A stretch of 64,000 nt of DNA from Pyrinomonadaceae bacterium (GTDB lineage Bacteria; Acidobacteriota; Blastocatellia; Pyrinomonadales; Pyrinomonadaceae): NCBI GenBank assembly GCA_021463165.1, contig JAJTWY010000002.1:186001-250000 (forward strand). The letters run 5' to 3'. Under the pieces are notes generated by a model. That model had not been told where the DNA came from. It did no database searches and saw only the letters and a program-made list of their open reading frames with translations. Numbering within the stretch: the first letter of the stretch is position 1; every line of letters starts with the position of its first letter. A program made the position numbers and the translations under genes. Positions 56,985 through 64,000 of this stretch are shown here, in pieces.

Positions 56985-58346
56985 CTAAAAGAACGCATCG
57001 TGCAATTTCGCGATCGCCTTGGTCGCCTGATCCTCTTTTACGACAAAAGTCAGGTTCACGCTCGACGCACCGTGTGATACGAGCGCAATATTCACGTCGT
57101 CGATCGTGGAAAAAACCTTCGAAGCAAGCCCGGTCGATGCCCGGAGGCCTTCGCCAACGACACAGACAACAGCATAACCGGTCTCGACCTCAACATCGCC
57201 GAGTCGTTTAAGATCGACAACTATTTGATCAAGCGAAGCCGCATTGTCGAGGGTCAACGCGACCGAAACTTCCGACGTCGAGACGACATCGATCACGGTT
57301 CGGTGCCGCTCAAATATTTGAAAGAGGGCACTCATGAAGCCGTACGCGCCAAGCATACGGGCTGACGATACCCGGACGATCGTAATGTTCTTTTTATGAG
57401 CGATCGACTTTATCTTGTTAGGAGCTTCGCCGGAATCGGCAAGCACCATCGTACCGGTCCTCTCGGGTTCGAACGTATTGCAGACGCGCACCGGTATCGC
57501 GTTGTCCACGGCAGGCTTGATGGTTTTCGGGTGGAGCACCTTTGCACCGAAATACGCCAGCTCAGCGGCCTCTTCATATGAAAGAACCGGGATAGTCCGC
57601 GCGTCGGGACGGATCCGCGGGTCGCAGGTCATTATTCCCGTCACGTCCGTCCATATCTGCAGCTCTCCGGCCTGTAACGCCGCTGCAACTATCGCGGCCG
57701 AATAGTCCGAGCCTCCTCGCCCGAGCGTCGTCGTCTCGCCGCCACGGTTAGCGGCAATAAATCCACCCAAGATAGGGACCTCGCCATCGGCAATAAGCGG
57801 TTCGAGCTCAAGTTTCACCAACCGCTCGGTCTCATCTGCTATCGGCTGAGCCGCACCGAACTCATCATCGGTCACGATCAGCCGCCGCGAATCGACCTGC
57901 CTGGCATTGATGCCTTTCTTTTTCAACACTTCGGCGAGCAGTCTCGACGAAAGCTGCTCGCCATAGGAAACGATCGCGTCCTTGAGCATTGACAGCGGAA
58001 GGCTGCGTCGGGAAACACGTTTCAGAAGATCAGCGAGCTCCTCGCGGGCATATTGAAGCTCGTTGTGAAAAGGGCTGGATTCCGGGACGTCGAAGTGTTG
58101 AGCCACGGACAAATGCCTTTCAAAGTGTGGTTCGAGGGTTTCGAAGCCGTCTTCCGCATCGCCTTTTTTTGCGATCTCAAACGCCGCGAGCAGTGCATCC
58201 GTAACCTTGGTCATAGCCGAAACGACTACGACCGGCCGGAACCGGTTCTCACTGGAAACAATTCCGGACACACGTTCAAAAGCGGCAACGTCACCCACTG
58301 ACGTGCCGCCGAACTTCATAACGACGCTTTGCTGCTTTTCGCTCAC
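56985..58346 (-). CDS. lysC: Aspartate kinase
   Basis: Phosphorylates aspartate, first step of lysine, threonine and methionine synthesis. The kinase domain (~1-285) shows VMKFGGTSVGD, GRGGSDYSAA and the DPR of TCDPRI, followed by two ACT regulatory domains (~300-453, with ISVRVSSARMLGAYGF-like and ALVSHGASSVNL segments), which suggests feedback control by lysine and/or threonine. GTG 58346 is chosen; TTG 58358 and ATG 58307 are alternatives. It follows metX by about 60 bases. Confidence 0.93.
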   Translation of the reverse strand: MSEKQQSVVMKFGGTSVGDVAAFERVSGIVSSENRFRPVVVVSAMTKVTDALLAAFEIAKKGDAEDGFETLEPHFERHLSVAQHFDVPESSPFHNELQYAREELADLLKRVSRRSLPLSMLKDAIVSYGEQLSSRLLAEVLKKKGINARQVDSRRLIVTDDEFGAAQPIADETERLVKLELEPLIADGEVPILGGFIAANRGGETTTLGRGGSDYSAAIVAAALQAGELQIWTDVTGIMTCDPRIRPDARTIPVLSYEEAAELAYFGAKVLHPKTIKPAVDNAIPVRVCNTFEPERTGTMVLADSGEAPNKIKSIAHKKNITIVRVSSARMLGAYGFMSALFQIFERHRTVIDVVSTSEVSVALTLDNAASLDQIVVDLKRLGDVEVETGYAVVCVVGEGLRASTGLASKVFSTIDDVNIALVSHGASSVNLTFVVKEDQATKAIAKLHDAFF

Positions 58347-58408
58347 GTTGAAAGTCAAATTAAATCATATAGCGGCCATAAGTAAAACTGAACCCTAATT
58401 CCAATCCC

Positions 58409-59482
58409 CTAGAGCACTTTGTAGCAGCCGCGAAGCTGACCGAGACCCCTACGATGAGCGACATAACTTGCAACCGTCATTTCCTCATCCGGTTCGCCCA
58501 ACACATGCCTTAGAACTCGCGACGTAGCAGCCAGGTCGCTCAAAAAGGCATCATGCCCATCCTCCGATTCGATCTCATGGTAACGGGCCTCTACGCCGCG
58601 ACGGACAAAGCGGTCACGCAGAGCACGCACGTCAGCCGCGGGGAACAGCCAGTCGCTTGAAATGCCCACGAATGAGACCCGTGCGCGGACACGCGAAATA
58701 TCGGCATCGGTAAGGTCGAACAGATCCATGGCCTTCGTTATCAGGTCATAGCTCTCGATCTCGAACCGGTTACGGAAAAGGTCACCCTGGTGATCGAGAT
58801 AGCCGCCAACGTCGAATCGATCGTCGCGCCGGCGCTTTGGATCCTCGCCATTGCGATTCGGATTCCGCCCAAATCGCTCGCCGAACTTACGCGGCGATTT
58901 ATATGAAACGACTGCGATCTTGCGAGCCAGTTCGAGATCATTCCGACGGATCGCCTGTCGTTGAAGATGATTGAGCGCGAGCCCCATCGCCGATAGCGGT
59001 GTCGCGGCGATCGAAACACAGTGCTCGGCGAGTTCGGGAAAATCAACGGCGAGCTGCAGTGAAAGCATCCCGCCAACACTGCCGCCGATCACCGACTTAA
59101 GTTTCTTAACACCAAGATGTTCGAGAAGCAGAACATTCGTCCGTACGATATCACGGGTAGTGATGATGGGCAGTTCCGCCTTCCCGCCTTTCTGACGACG
59201 CTTTTTTAGCGCACTTGCACTTGTCGATCCGTAGCTCGATCCAAGATAGTTGACGCAAATGAACGCATTTTCCGAAGTATCGAGTGCACAGCCGTTGCAC
59301 ATCAGGCCATTCCACCAATCGCCGATACGCGAGCTGCCGGTCAGGGCATGGAAGACGAGGACAGCATTTGATTTATCCTCGTTCAATCGCCCGTAAACGG
59401 TCGCACGCAGCTTCACCTCGTCCAACACCTCGCCCGATTCCAGGCGAAATGGTTCATTCAGCGTTAGATCTATCTCAAACAT
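58409..59482 (-). CDS. metX: Homoserine O-acetyltransferase, MetX family
   Basis: Alpha/beta-hydrolase-fold acyltransferase activating homoserine for methionine synthesis. From ATG 59482 (AAGGGAG upstream) the product is 357 residues. LTGSSRIGDWW precedes the nucleophile elbow IGGSVGGMLSLQ (Ser ~147), with catalytic Asp in ISSDWLFP and His in EDGHDAFL. It may use acetyl-CoA or succinyl-CoA; MetX-type enzymes vary. It lies 22 bases downstream of the carrier-E1-rhodanese fusion and upstream of lysC, in one operon. Confidence 0.93.
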   Translation of the reverse strand: MFEIDLTLNEPFRLESGEVLDEVKLRATVYGRLNEDKSNAVLVFHALTGSSRIGDWWNGLMCNGCALDTSENAFICVNYLGSSYGSTSASALKKRRQKGGKAELPIITTRDIVRTNVLLLEHLGVKKLKSVIGGSVGGMLSLQLAVDFPELAEHCVSIAATPLSAMGLALNHLQRQAIRRNDLELARKIAVVSYKSPRKFGERFGRNPNRNGEDPKRRRDDRFDVGGYLDHQGDLFRNRFEIESYDLITKAMDLFDLTDADISRVRARVSFVGISSDWLFPAADVRALRDRFVRRGVEARYHEIESEDGHDAFLSDLAATSRVLRHVLGEPDEEMTVASYVAHRRGLGQLRGCYKVL

Positions 59483-59504
59483 TTTGGCTCCCTTTAATTT
59501 CTTC

Positions 59505-60947
59505 CTAGTACTTTGGCACCGTCGGGTCGACATCATTCGACCATGCGGTGATGCCGCCCTTTAGATTTATCAATCGACCCTGAAAACCCGCGTCCTGCAA
59601 ATAGCCGATCGCTTTCGCGCTTCGAACGCCGCCTTTGCAATGAACGATCGTCGTTCTCCCTTTCGGTATTTCGCAGATACGATTCACAATCTGCCCAAGC
59701 GGGATGAGCTGCGCGCCGGGAATATTAGCAAAGTCGTATTCGTGAGGTTCGCGCACGTCGATTATCTGCAGGTCCACCTGCCCCTTGATCCAGCCGTCGA
59801 GCTCCTTTGCCGAGATCTCTTCGTATGGAAGTTCCTCCTCGACCGGCAAATTCAAACCGCAGAACGCATCGTAATCGACAAGTTCCTTGATGGTCGCGTT
59901 TTCGCCGCAAAGCTCGCAGTGCGGATTTTTGCGGAGTTTCAACTCGCGGAATCTCATCGTCCACGCATCAAAAAGCAGCAGTCGGTTGAGCAAGATCCCT
60001 TCCGCTCCCAGAATTACTTTCAGAACCTCACTGGCCTGTATCGTGCCGACGATCCCCGGCAGAACACCAAGAACACCGCCCTCGGCGCATGACGGAACAA
60101 GCCCGGGTGGCGGCGGTTCCGGGTATAGACAGCGGTAACATGCTCCGCGCCCGGACCAGAACACGCTCGCCTGTCCTTCGAAGCGAAAGATCGAGCCGTA
60201 AACGTTTGGCTTACCCGTCAATACAGCCGCGTCATTGACCAGGTATCGCGTTTGAAAATTGTCGGTTCCATCGACAACAACGTCGTATTCCCTGAACAAT
60301 TCCAAAGCGTTCTCACTCGTGAGCCGCGTCTCGAAAGCTTCGACGTTGATGTTCGGGTTGACATCTTTCAATCGATCGGTCGCCGATGCGATCTTCGAAC
60401 GCCCTATATCCTTTGTCCCGTGAATGATCTGCCGCTGTAGATTCGATCGATCTACCACATCAAAGTCGACGACGCCCAGAGTGCCGACGCCGGCCGCCGC
60501 AAGATACAATCCCAAGGGCGAACCCAGTCCGCCGGTTCCTATCGTCAAGACACGAGCATTCTTCAGCTTCCGCTGCCCATCGAGTCCAACCTCCGGCAGG
60601 ATCAGATGTCGCGAGTATCGCTGGTACTCTTCTGTAGTTAGCGCTGGCAACTCCTCCGCCGGGGCTGCCGCACTGCCGCCTGCGATCGAGGGCACGATGG
60701 TTAGCTCATCACCGTCAGAAAGCTTCGTTTTTGGCCCGTCGAGATAGCGGACGTCTTCGTCGCCGACATAAAGATTGATGAAGTTGCGCAGCGTGTCCTG
60801 CTCGGTGTAGAGGTGTTTTCTCAACCCGGTGAATTCGCCGGTGAGTTCATTCAGGGCCTCATCCACGCTCGTCGCGTTGACGGCGACCTCAGACTTGCCC
60901 CCGGTAAACTGTCGTAAAGGTGTCGGAATTAATATATTGATTGCCAT
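59505..60947 (-). CDS. Sulfur carrier (ThiS/MoaD)-E1 (MoeB/ThiF)-rhodanese fusion
   Basis: A 480-residue three-domain protein. Residues 1-91 are a ubiquitin-like MoaD/ThiS carrier ending SIAGG (Gly90-Gly91) that runs straight into a Ala/Pro/Glu linker. Residues ~105-365 are a MoeB/ThiF E1: nucleotide loop IGTGGLGSPLG, Arg in NLQRQ, DGTDN, catalytic-type Cys287 in PSCAEGG, zinc pairs CYRC (270/273) and CELC (344/347). Residues ~380-478 are a rhodanese with persulfide Cys437 in HCKGGVRSA. Together it can activate the carrier and load sulfur from persulfide. Followed by metX 22 bases downstream; preceded by the JAMM gene. Confidence 0.93.
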   Translation of the reverse strand: MAINILIPTPLRQFTGGKSEVAVNATSVDEALNELTGEFTGLRKHLYTEQDTLRNFINLYVGDEDVRYLDGPKTKLSDGDELTIVPSIAGGSAAAPAEELPALTTEEYQRYSRHLILPEVGLDGQRKLKNARVLTIGTGGLGSPLGLYLAAAGVGTLGVVDFDVVDRSNLQRQIIHGTKDIGRSKIASATDRLKDVNPNINVEAFETRLTSENALELFREYDVVVDGTDNFQTRYLVNDAAVLTGKPNVYGSIFRFEGQASVFWSGRGACYRCLYPEPPPPGLVPSCAEGGVLGVLPGIVGTIQASEVLKVILGAEGILLNRLLLFDAWTMRFRELKLRKNPHCELCGENATIKELVDYDAFCGLNLPVEEELPYEEISAKELDGWIKGQVDLQIIDVREPHEYDFANIPGAQLIPLGQIVNRICEIPKGRTTIVHCKGGVRSAKAIGYLQDAGFQGRLINLKGGITAWSNDVDPTVPKY

Positions 60948-61016
60948 AATTTTATTGAGTGGATCTTTTGGCTGTGGCCCATGCAAAGTGGGCGACTGAC
61001 CACCATGTACTTGACG

Positions 61017-61463
61017 CTAGCCGCCGGACCCTACCTGTTTCTCCCTGATCTCGTATCGTTCCAATTCAAACTTTGACCTGTCGTCCACCATCTCCCACGA
61101 ATTCCAGTCGACCGCCCTTCTGTCACGCACGGAAACGATGATGTACGACCACACCGGCAGCGCATGATCGAGATCGAACTGCGACGGAACGGCTTCGTCA
61201 TCGGGATGCGAATGATAATAGCCAACGACGTCGAGCTCCTTTTTTCGCGCGTCGCGTTCCGCCAACATCAACGCTCGCGGGTCGATCAAAACGCGATCGT
61301 GCCGCGTTTCCTGGGCGGCTGTATTCTCCATCGGGAGAGTTTCGACCACCGTTTTCGTATCGCCATCAAGATGGCCGAGTAAAAGGCCGCCGCATTCATG
61401 CGGATAATCCGCCTCGGCGTGGACCCTGATCGCTTCAAGATGTTCCTGTCTCAACTCAAGCAT
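61017..61463 (-). CDS. JAMM/Mov34 metalloprotease, Mec+/HcyD-like
   Basis: A 148-residue zinc peptidase. Glu23 in PHECGGLLLG and the canonical JAMM motif HSHPDDEAVPSQFD (His84, His86, Ser94, Asp97) are all present; size equals that of Mec+, the protease that cleaves CysO-cysteine in mycobacteria. Start ATG 61463 overlaps the stop of the PLP enzyme gene by 8 bases. Likely job: cutting after the carrier Gly-Gly, either to free the fused carrier or to release a product amino acid. Its own C-terminus reads VGSGG. Confidence 0.92.
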   Translation of the reverse strand: MLELRQEHLEAIRVHAEADYPHECGGLLLGHLDGDTKTVVETLPMENTAAQETRHDRVLIDPRALMLAERDARKKELDVVGYYHSHPDDEAVPSQFDLDHALPVWSYIIVSVRDRRAVDWNSWEMVDDRSKFELERYEIREKQVGSGG

Positions 61464-62673
61464 TTTTCGCCTTTCTATTTTTCCCTTGTGCCTTGTCCAA
61501 AGCCTGATCGATGTCAGCAATAAGGTCCTCAACCGCCTCGATACCGACTGAGATACGCACCAATCCTTCGGTAATGCCGAGGGAGTTTCGGCGCTTCTCG
61601 GTGAGTTCACGATGCGAAGAGCTGGCCGAATGCGAAACCGTCGTAAAAACATCGCCGAGCGTCGTCGCGCGGACGACCAGCTCTAGCGAGTTCATGAACT
61701 TCCATGCTGCTTCTCGCGTGTCATCCTCGAGGACGATCGCGACCAAAGCTCCGCCGAAAGGCTCGCGAAGAACCTTCTGCGTCACGCCATCGGTGGCGAA
61801 CTTCGGATAATGAACTCGCTTGATGTCGGATCTTTTGGCGAGAAGGGCCGCAAGTTTCTCGGCGTTCGAACACTGTTTTTCAAGCCGCAATGCAAGAGTT
61901 CGAAGGCCGCGAGATATGGAATGAGCCTCCCAAACGCTCAACACACCGCCGGCGAGTTTCATCGCGCTTGTCAGGGCGGCTTCATCGGCGATGTCACGAG
62001 CGACAGCAACCCCGCCGATCGCATCGGCACTGCCGCCGAGATATTTTGTTGCGGAGTGGACAACGATGTCGGCCCCGAGATCGAGCGGCCGGCAAAGAAA
62101 CGGCGTGGCAAACGTACTGTCAACGATGAATTTTGCTCCGACCGAATGGGCGATCTCGGCAACAGCGGCAACGTCCAGCACCTTAAGCAGCGGGTTGGAG
62201 ATGGTCTCGCCAAGCAGAACGCGAGGCTTCAATTCGTCGGCCTTCGCCTTCACCTCTTCGAGGTCCGAGAAATCCGCAAGCTGGGTCCTGACACCGAAAG
62301 CCCCGAAAATGTTGAACAGCAAGTCGAAACTTGCTCCGTAAAGATCGCGCGAAGCAAGCACGACCGAGCCTGAATTCAGATCGCTCGCGAGCAGGGCTGC
62401 GTGGAGAGCGGCCATTCCCGAGGCGTAAGCCCTGGCAACTGCTCCGTTCTCGAGGACCCGGACCGCTTCCTGCAGCGCATCGACCGTTGGGTTGCCGTAA
62501 CGCGTGTAGATGTAGTCTTTTAGATCGCCCGAAAATACGCGGTCGGCCTCCTCCATCGACGCATAGCTGTAAGTCGAGTTGGCAAAGATCGGCGTCGAAT
62601 TTGGAAGCCCCTGAGGCAACGGCGCACGTTCGCCCGCATGTACGAAGTCAGTTTCTATGGATCGTTTGGCCAT
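61456..62673 (-). CDS. Cys/Met-metabolism PLP enzyme (MetY/MetZ/MetB-like)
   Basis: A 405-residue trans-sulfuration-family PLP enzyme. Seen are YTRYGNPTVDALQ, ASGMAALHAA, DSTFATPFL and the PLP Lys in HSATKYLGG (~210), then SVGIE at the C-terminus. Members include cystathionine gamma-synthase and O-acyl-homoserine sulfhydrylase; sequence alone does not decide. The operon with metX, a sulfur-carrier E1 fusion and a JAMM protease favours direct sulfhydrylation of acylhomoserine. The leader carries a terminator just before the ATG. Confidence 0.9.
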   Translation of the reverse strand: MAKRSIETDFVHAGERAPLPQGLPNSTPIFANSTYSYASMEEADRVFSGDLKDYIYTRYGNPTVDALQEAVRVLENGAVARAYASGMAALHAALLASDLNSGSVVLASRDLYGASFDLLFNIFGAFGVRTQLADFSDLEEVKAKADELKPRVLLGETISNPLLKVLDVAAVAEIAHSVGAKFIVDSTFATPFLCRPLDLGADIVVHSATKYLGGSADAIGGVAVARDIADEAALTSAMKLAGGVLSVWEAHSISRGLRTLALRLEKQCSNAEKLAALLAKRSDIKRVHYPKFATDGVTQKVLREPFGGALVAIVLEDDTREAAWKFMNSLELVVRATTLGDVFTTVSHSASSSHRELTEKRRNSLGITEGLVRISVGIEAVEDLIADIDQALDKAQGKNRKAKNA

Positions 62674-62684
62674 AAGTTTAAAAT

Positions 62685-62721
62685 CAAAAAAGCCCTCGTG
62701 CTAAAGTTTGCACGAGAGCTT
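62685..62721 (-). terminator. Intrinsic terminator in the leader of the PLP-enzyme operon (attenuator)
   Basis: On the minus strand AAGCTCTCGTGC (complement of 62710-62721) pairs with GCACGAGGGCTT (complement of 62690-62701) around AAACTTTA, 12 pairs with one G-U, then a TTTTTT tract. The last T lies about 12 bases upstream of the ATG at 62673. A terminator between promoter and first gene points to transcription attenuation. Confidence 0.85.
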
Positions 62722-62744
62722 CTAACAAGATCTTCGTTTTTCGG

Positions 62745-62765
62745 CGTCGAATCAAATATTCGACG
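62745..62765 (-). promoter_or_regulatory. Leader hairpin between candidate aptamer and terminator
   Basis: CGTCGAAT and ATTCGACG form a perfect 8-bp stem with a 5-base loop in the leader of the PLP-enzyme operon, between the candidate aptamer and the terminator. It may be an anti-anti-terminator or spacer element. Confidence 0.5.
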
Positions 62766-62768
62766 TTA

Positions 62769-62816
62769 GTCTTTAGCAGTTTTTATCGTGGAGCAAGTTG
62801 CCTTAAATCGCCACGC
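62769..62816 (-). ncRNA. Candidate SAM-II/SAM-V-like riboswitch aptamer
   Basis: On the minus strand GCGTGG pairs with CCACG around a loop containing GATTT and CTTGC, followed by ATAAAA and GCTAAA. These blocks and their order match what I recall of SAM-II (GAUUU, CUUGCA, UAAA, GCUAAA). The downstream genes are methionine genes. Against it: the pseudoknot P2 pairing is poor (two mismatches) in my hand fold, so this stays a candidate. Confidence 0.4.
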
Positions 62817-62972
62817 TTTTGGTTTTCAATGAAATGAAGTTATCAGGTTCATCCAGAAACCGCAAGCGTGACGCCCATAATCATATGGCGACAGCGCGCG
62901 TTGATCTGAATAATAAAGTTCCTCATTTCATAAGTTTCGCTTTCGCGAAACATTTCTAAACTACAACAACAA

Positions 62973-63079
62973 TTTCGGCGGTGTCAAATAAAAAGCAGCG
63001 TCTTGCATTTTGGCTGCTAATACTAAGGTCCCCTCCTACATCACGGGGACTCGAGGTTCCCAACCCAAAGCCGCCGAAG
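62973..63079. other. Strongly structured intergenic element, unknown
   Basis: TTCGGCGG (62974-62981) and CCGCCGAA (63071-63078) form a perfect 8-bp closing stem around ~90 bases. Inside are AGCAGC/GCTGCT (62994-63018) and GTCCCC/GGGGAC (63028-63050), giving a three-way-junction-like fold. A separate 7-bp hairpin with a GAAA loop on the minus strand is at 62934-62951. I cannot match it to a known RNA family. It lies between fabG and the PLP-enzyme operon; strand undecided. Confidence 0.5.
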
Positions 63080-63095
63080 TTAGGCCATCCTAAGG

Positions 63096-63884
63096 CTATC
63101 CGCAAAGTACCGCGCCGCCGTTGATATTCAATATCTCGCCGGTAATGTGTCGCGACCAATCAGACAGTAGAAAACAGATCGCCACCGCGATGTCGTCCGT
63201 CGCCGCCATCCGCTGAAGAGGGATCGATCTCAGCACTTTCTGCTTATACTCTTCGTCATCAAAAACCTCGCGCACCATCGCCGTTTCGATCCAGCCGGGG
63301 GCAACAGCATTGACGCGGATCTTCGGGCAAAGTTCGCTGGCCAGTGCCTTCGTGAACGAGATCTGGCCGCCTTTCGAAGCGGCGTAATTCGAATAATTCG
63401 CCTCGCCGCGCTGGCCGGCGGTGGACGAGACCATCACGATGGCTGCGTTCGACTGCTTTTTCATCGCAGGAACGCAAGCCTTTGTCATCGCCCAAGCAGA
63501 TTTCAAATTTGTGTTGATTACCTTGTTCCAAAGCTCCTCTGACATCTCCTCGATCGGAGCTCCATCCCAGACACCGGCGTTGCACACAAGCAGATCGATC
63601 CGGCCAAAAGCTTCGAGAGCCTGCCTTGCGATCTCGTTTGCCTGACTAAAGTCCGATACGTCAGCCCTGACGGCGATCGCCCCGACGCCTCTGTTCTTGC
63701 ACATTTCGACCGTTTCAAAAGCCTCGGCATCGTTGCTCAAATAATTGACGACCACATTCGCACCACCTTCGGCTAGCCGCAACGCCGTGGCCCGGCCGAC
63801 ACCTCGCGATGATCCCGTTACGATCGCCGTTTTCCCGGCAAAAAGATTGTTCGGAAGCTGAATGTGCGATGTCATTTCGGTCAT
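63096..63884 (-). CDS. Short-chain dehydrogenase/reductase, FabG-like
   Basis: A 262-residue NAD(P)-dependent SDR. The cofactor loop is VTGSSRGVGRA (residues ~23-33), followed by NAG (VCNAGVWDG), the catalytic Ser in MVSSTAGQRG, YxxxK in YAASKGG and the late ITGEILNINGGAVL. This profile matches 3-oxoacyl-ACP reductase; other SDR substrates are possible. Start taken at ATG 63884, with ATG 63875 as alternative. 63885-64000 holds no gene I can support. Confidence 0.9.
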   Translation of the reverse strand: MTEMTSHIQLPNNLFAGKTAIVTGSSRGVGRATALRLAEGGANVVVNYLSNDAEAFETVEMCKNRGVGAIAVRADVSDFSQANEIARQALEAFGRIDLLVCNAGVWDGAPIEEMSEELWNKVINTNLKSAWAMTKACVPAMKKQSNAAIVMVSSTAGQRGEANYSNYAASKGGQISFTKALASELCPKIRVNAVAPGWIETAMVREVFDDEEYKQKVLRSIPLQRMAATDDIAVAICFLLSDWSRHITGEILNINGGAVLCG

Positions 63885-64000
63885 CTGGGCCTCGGATCAG
63901 GTCGAACTTGTAGTGTGCAGAAGATTCTACACAATCCTCCGTTAAGATGAAAAATACGGCCGCAATGATTGTAAATTTTTGCGCCCATAGGGTTTAGTGG

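Noticed and set aside
62973..63079. Known riboswitch classes (c-di-GMP-I, cobalamin, TPP, T-box) for the structured element
   Set aside because: None of the conserved core sequences I know for these classes can be found on either strand.
1..64000. CRISPR array, prophage or integrative element
   Set aside because: No regularly spaced direct repeats, integrase, or phage structural genes are visible; apart from the RAYT island gene content is ordinary chromosomal.

Overview
The window looks like chromosomal DNA of a GC-rich, Gram-negative-type bacterium, most likely an acidobacterium (Blastocatellia/Pyrinomonadales-like). This is an inference from gene content: many Sec-secreted and lipoprotein hydrolases, a phosphoglucose isomerase of the transaldolase-fused type, BshA, a short secreted family with a VNVPNAF-type motif, and a tesA/ybbA/ybbP block. 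No phage, plasmid or CRISPR is seen. The only mobile element is one RAYT/IS200-type transposase flanked by REP-like hairpins.

Layout. 0-1.1 kb: HU (cut by the window edge), tRNA-Pro(UGG) and rdgB. 1.3-11.2 kb: an unknown helical protein, ybbP-ybbA divergent from a tesA-like lipoprotein, threonine synthase, a MacB-type permease and a GT39 glycosyltransferase. 11.3-21.6 kb: a small membrane protein, an unknown secreted protein and a secreted phosphodiesterase in a row, a flippase-like membrane protein, a GH38-like protein and a phosphoglucose isomerase. 21.7-27.7 kb: three secreted nucleases and an M28 peptidase. 27.9-33.8 kb: sigma factor with anti-sigma factor, a hydrolase, bshA and a sorbosone-dehydrogenase-like protein. 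33.8-41.9 kb: PPK2, a second sugar-dehydrogenase-like protein, a GGDEF protein with a suspicious homopolymer, a Gfo/Idh/MocA oxidoreductase, a large membrane protein and purQ-purS. 42-56 kb: purB, an AI-2E-type permease, then asd, an aminotransferase, dapD, dapA, a TrpF-like protein, dapB and an M20 peptidase (dapE candidate), nearly all on the minus strand, with the RAYT island and an M28 peptidase between them. 56-62.7 kb: creatininase, lysC, metX, a three-domain sulfur carrier-E1-rhodanese fusion, a JAMM protease and a Cys/Met PLP enzyme. 63-63.9 kb: a fabG-type SDR.

How the genes work together. lysC, asd, dapA, dapB, dapD, an aminotransferase and an M20 deacylase give a nearly complete succinylase route to diaminopimelate/lysine; thrC and metX cover the threonine and methionine branches. 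The most interesting unit is the minus-strand operon PLP enzyme > JAMM protease > (ThiS/MoaD)-(MoeB/ThiF)-rhodanese fusion > metX > lysC. Its parts match, one by one, what is needed for homocysteine synthesis with a protein thiocarboxylate as sulfur donor (as known for HcyS/HcyF/HcyD/MetY in Wolinella, and for CysO/MoeZ/Mec+ in mycobacterial cysteine synthesis). Here, however, the carrier is fused to its own E1 and rhodanese, leaving its Gly-Gly internal, and a JAMM protease gene sits next to it. The operon leader carries a strong intrinsic terminator just before the first start codon and, upstream of it, a candidate SAM-II/SAM-V-like aptamer.
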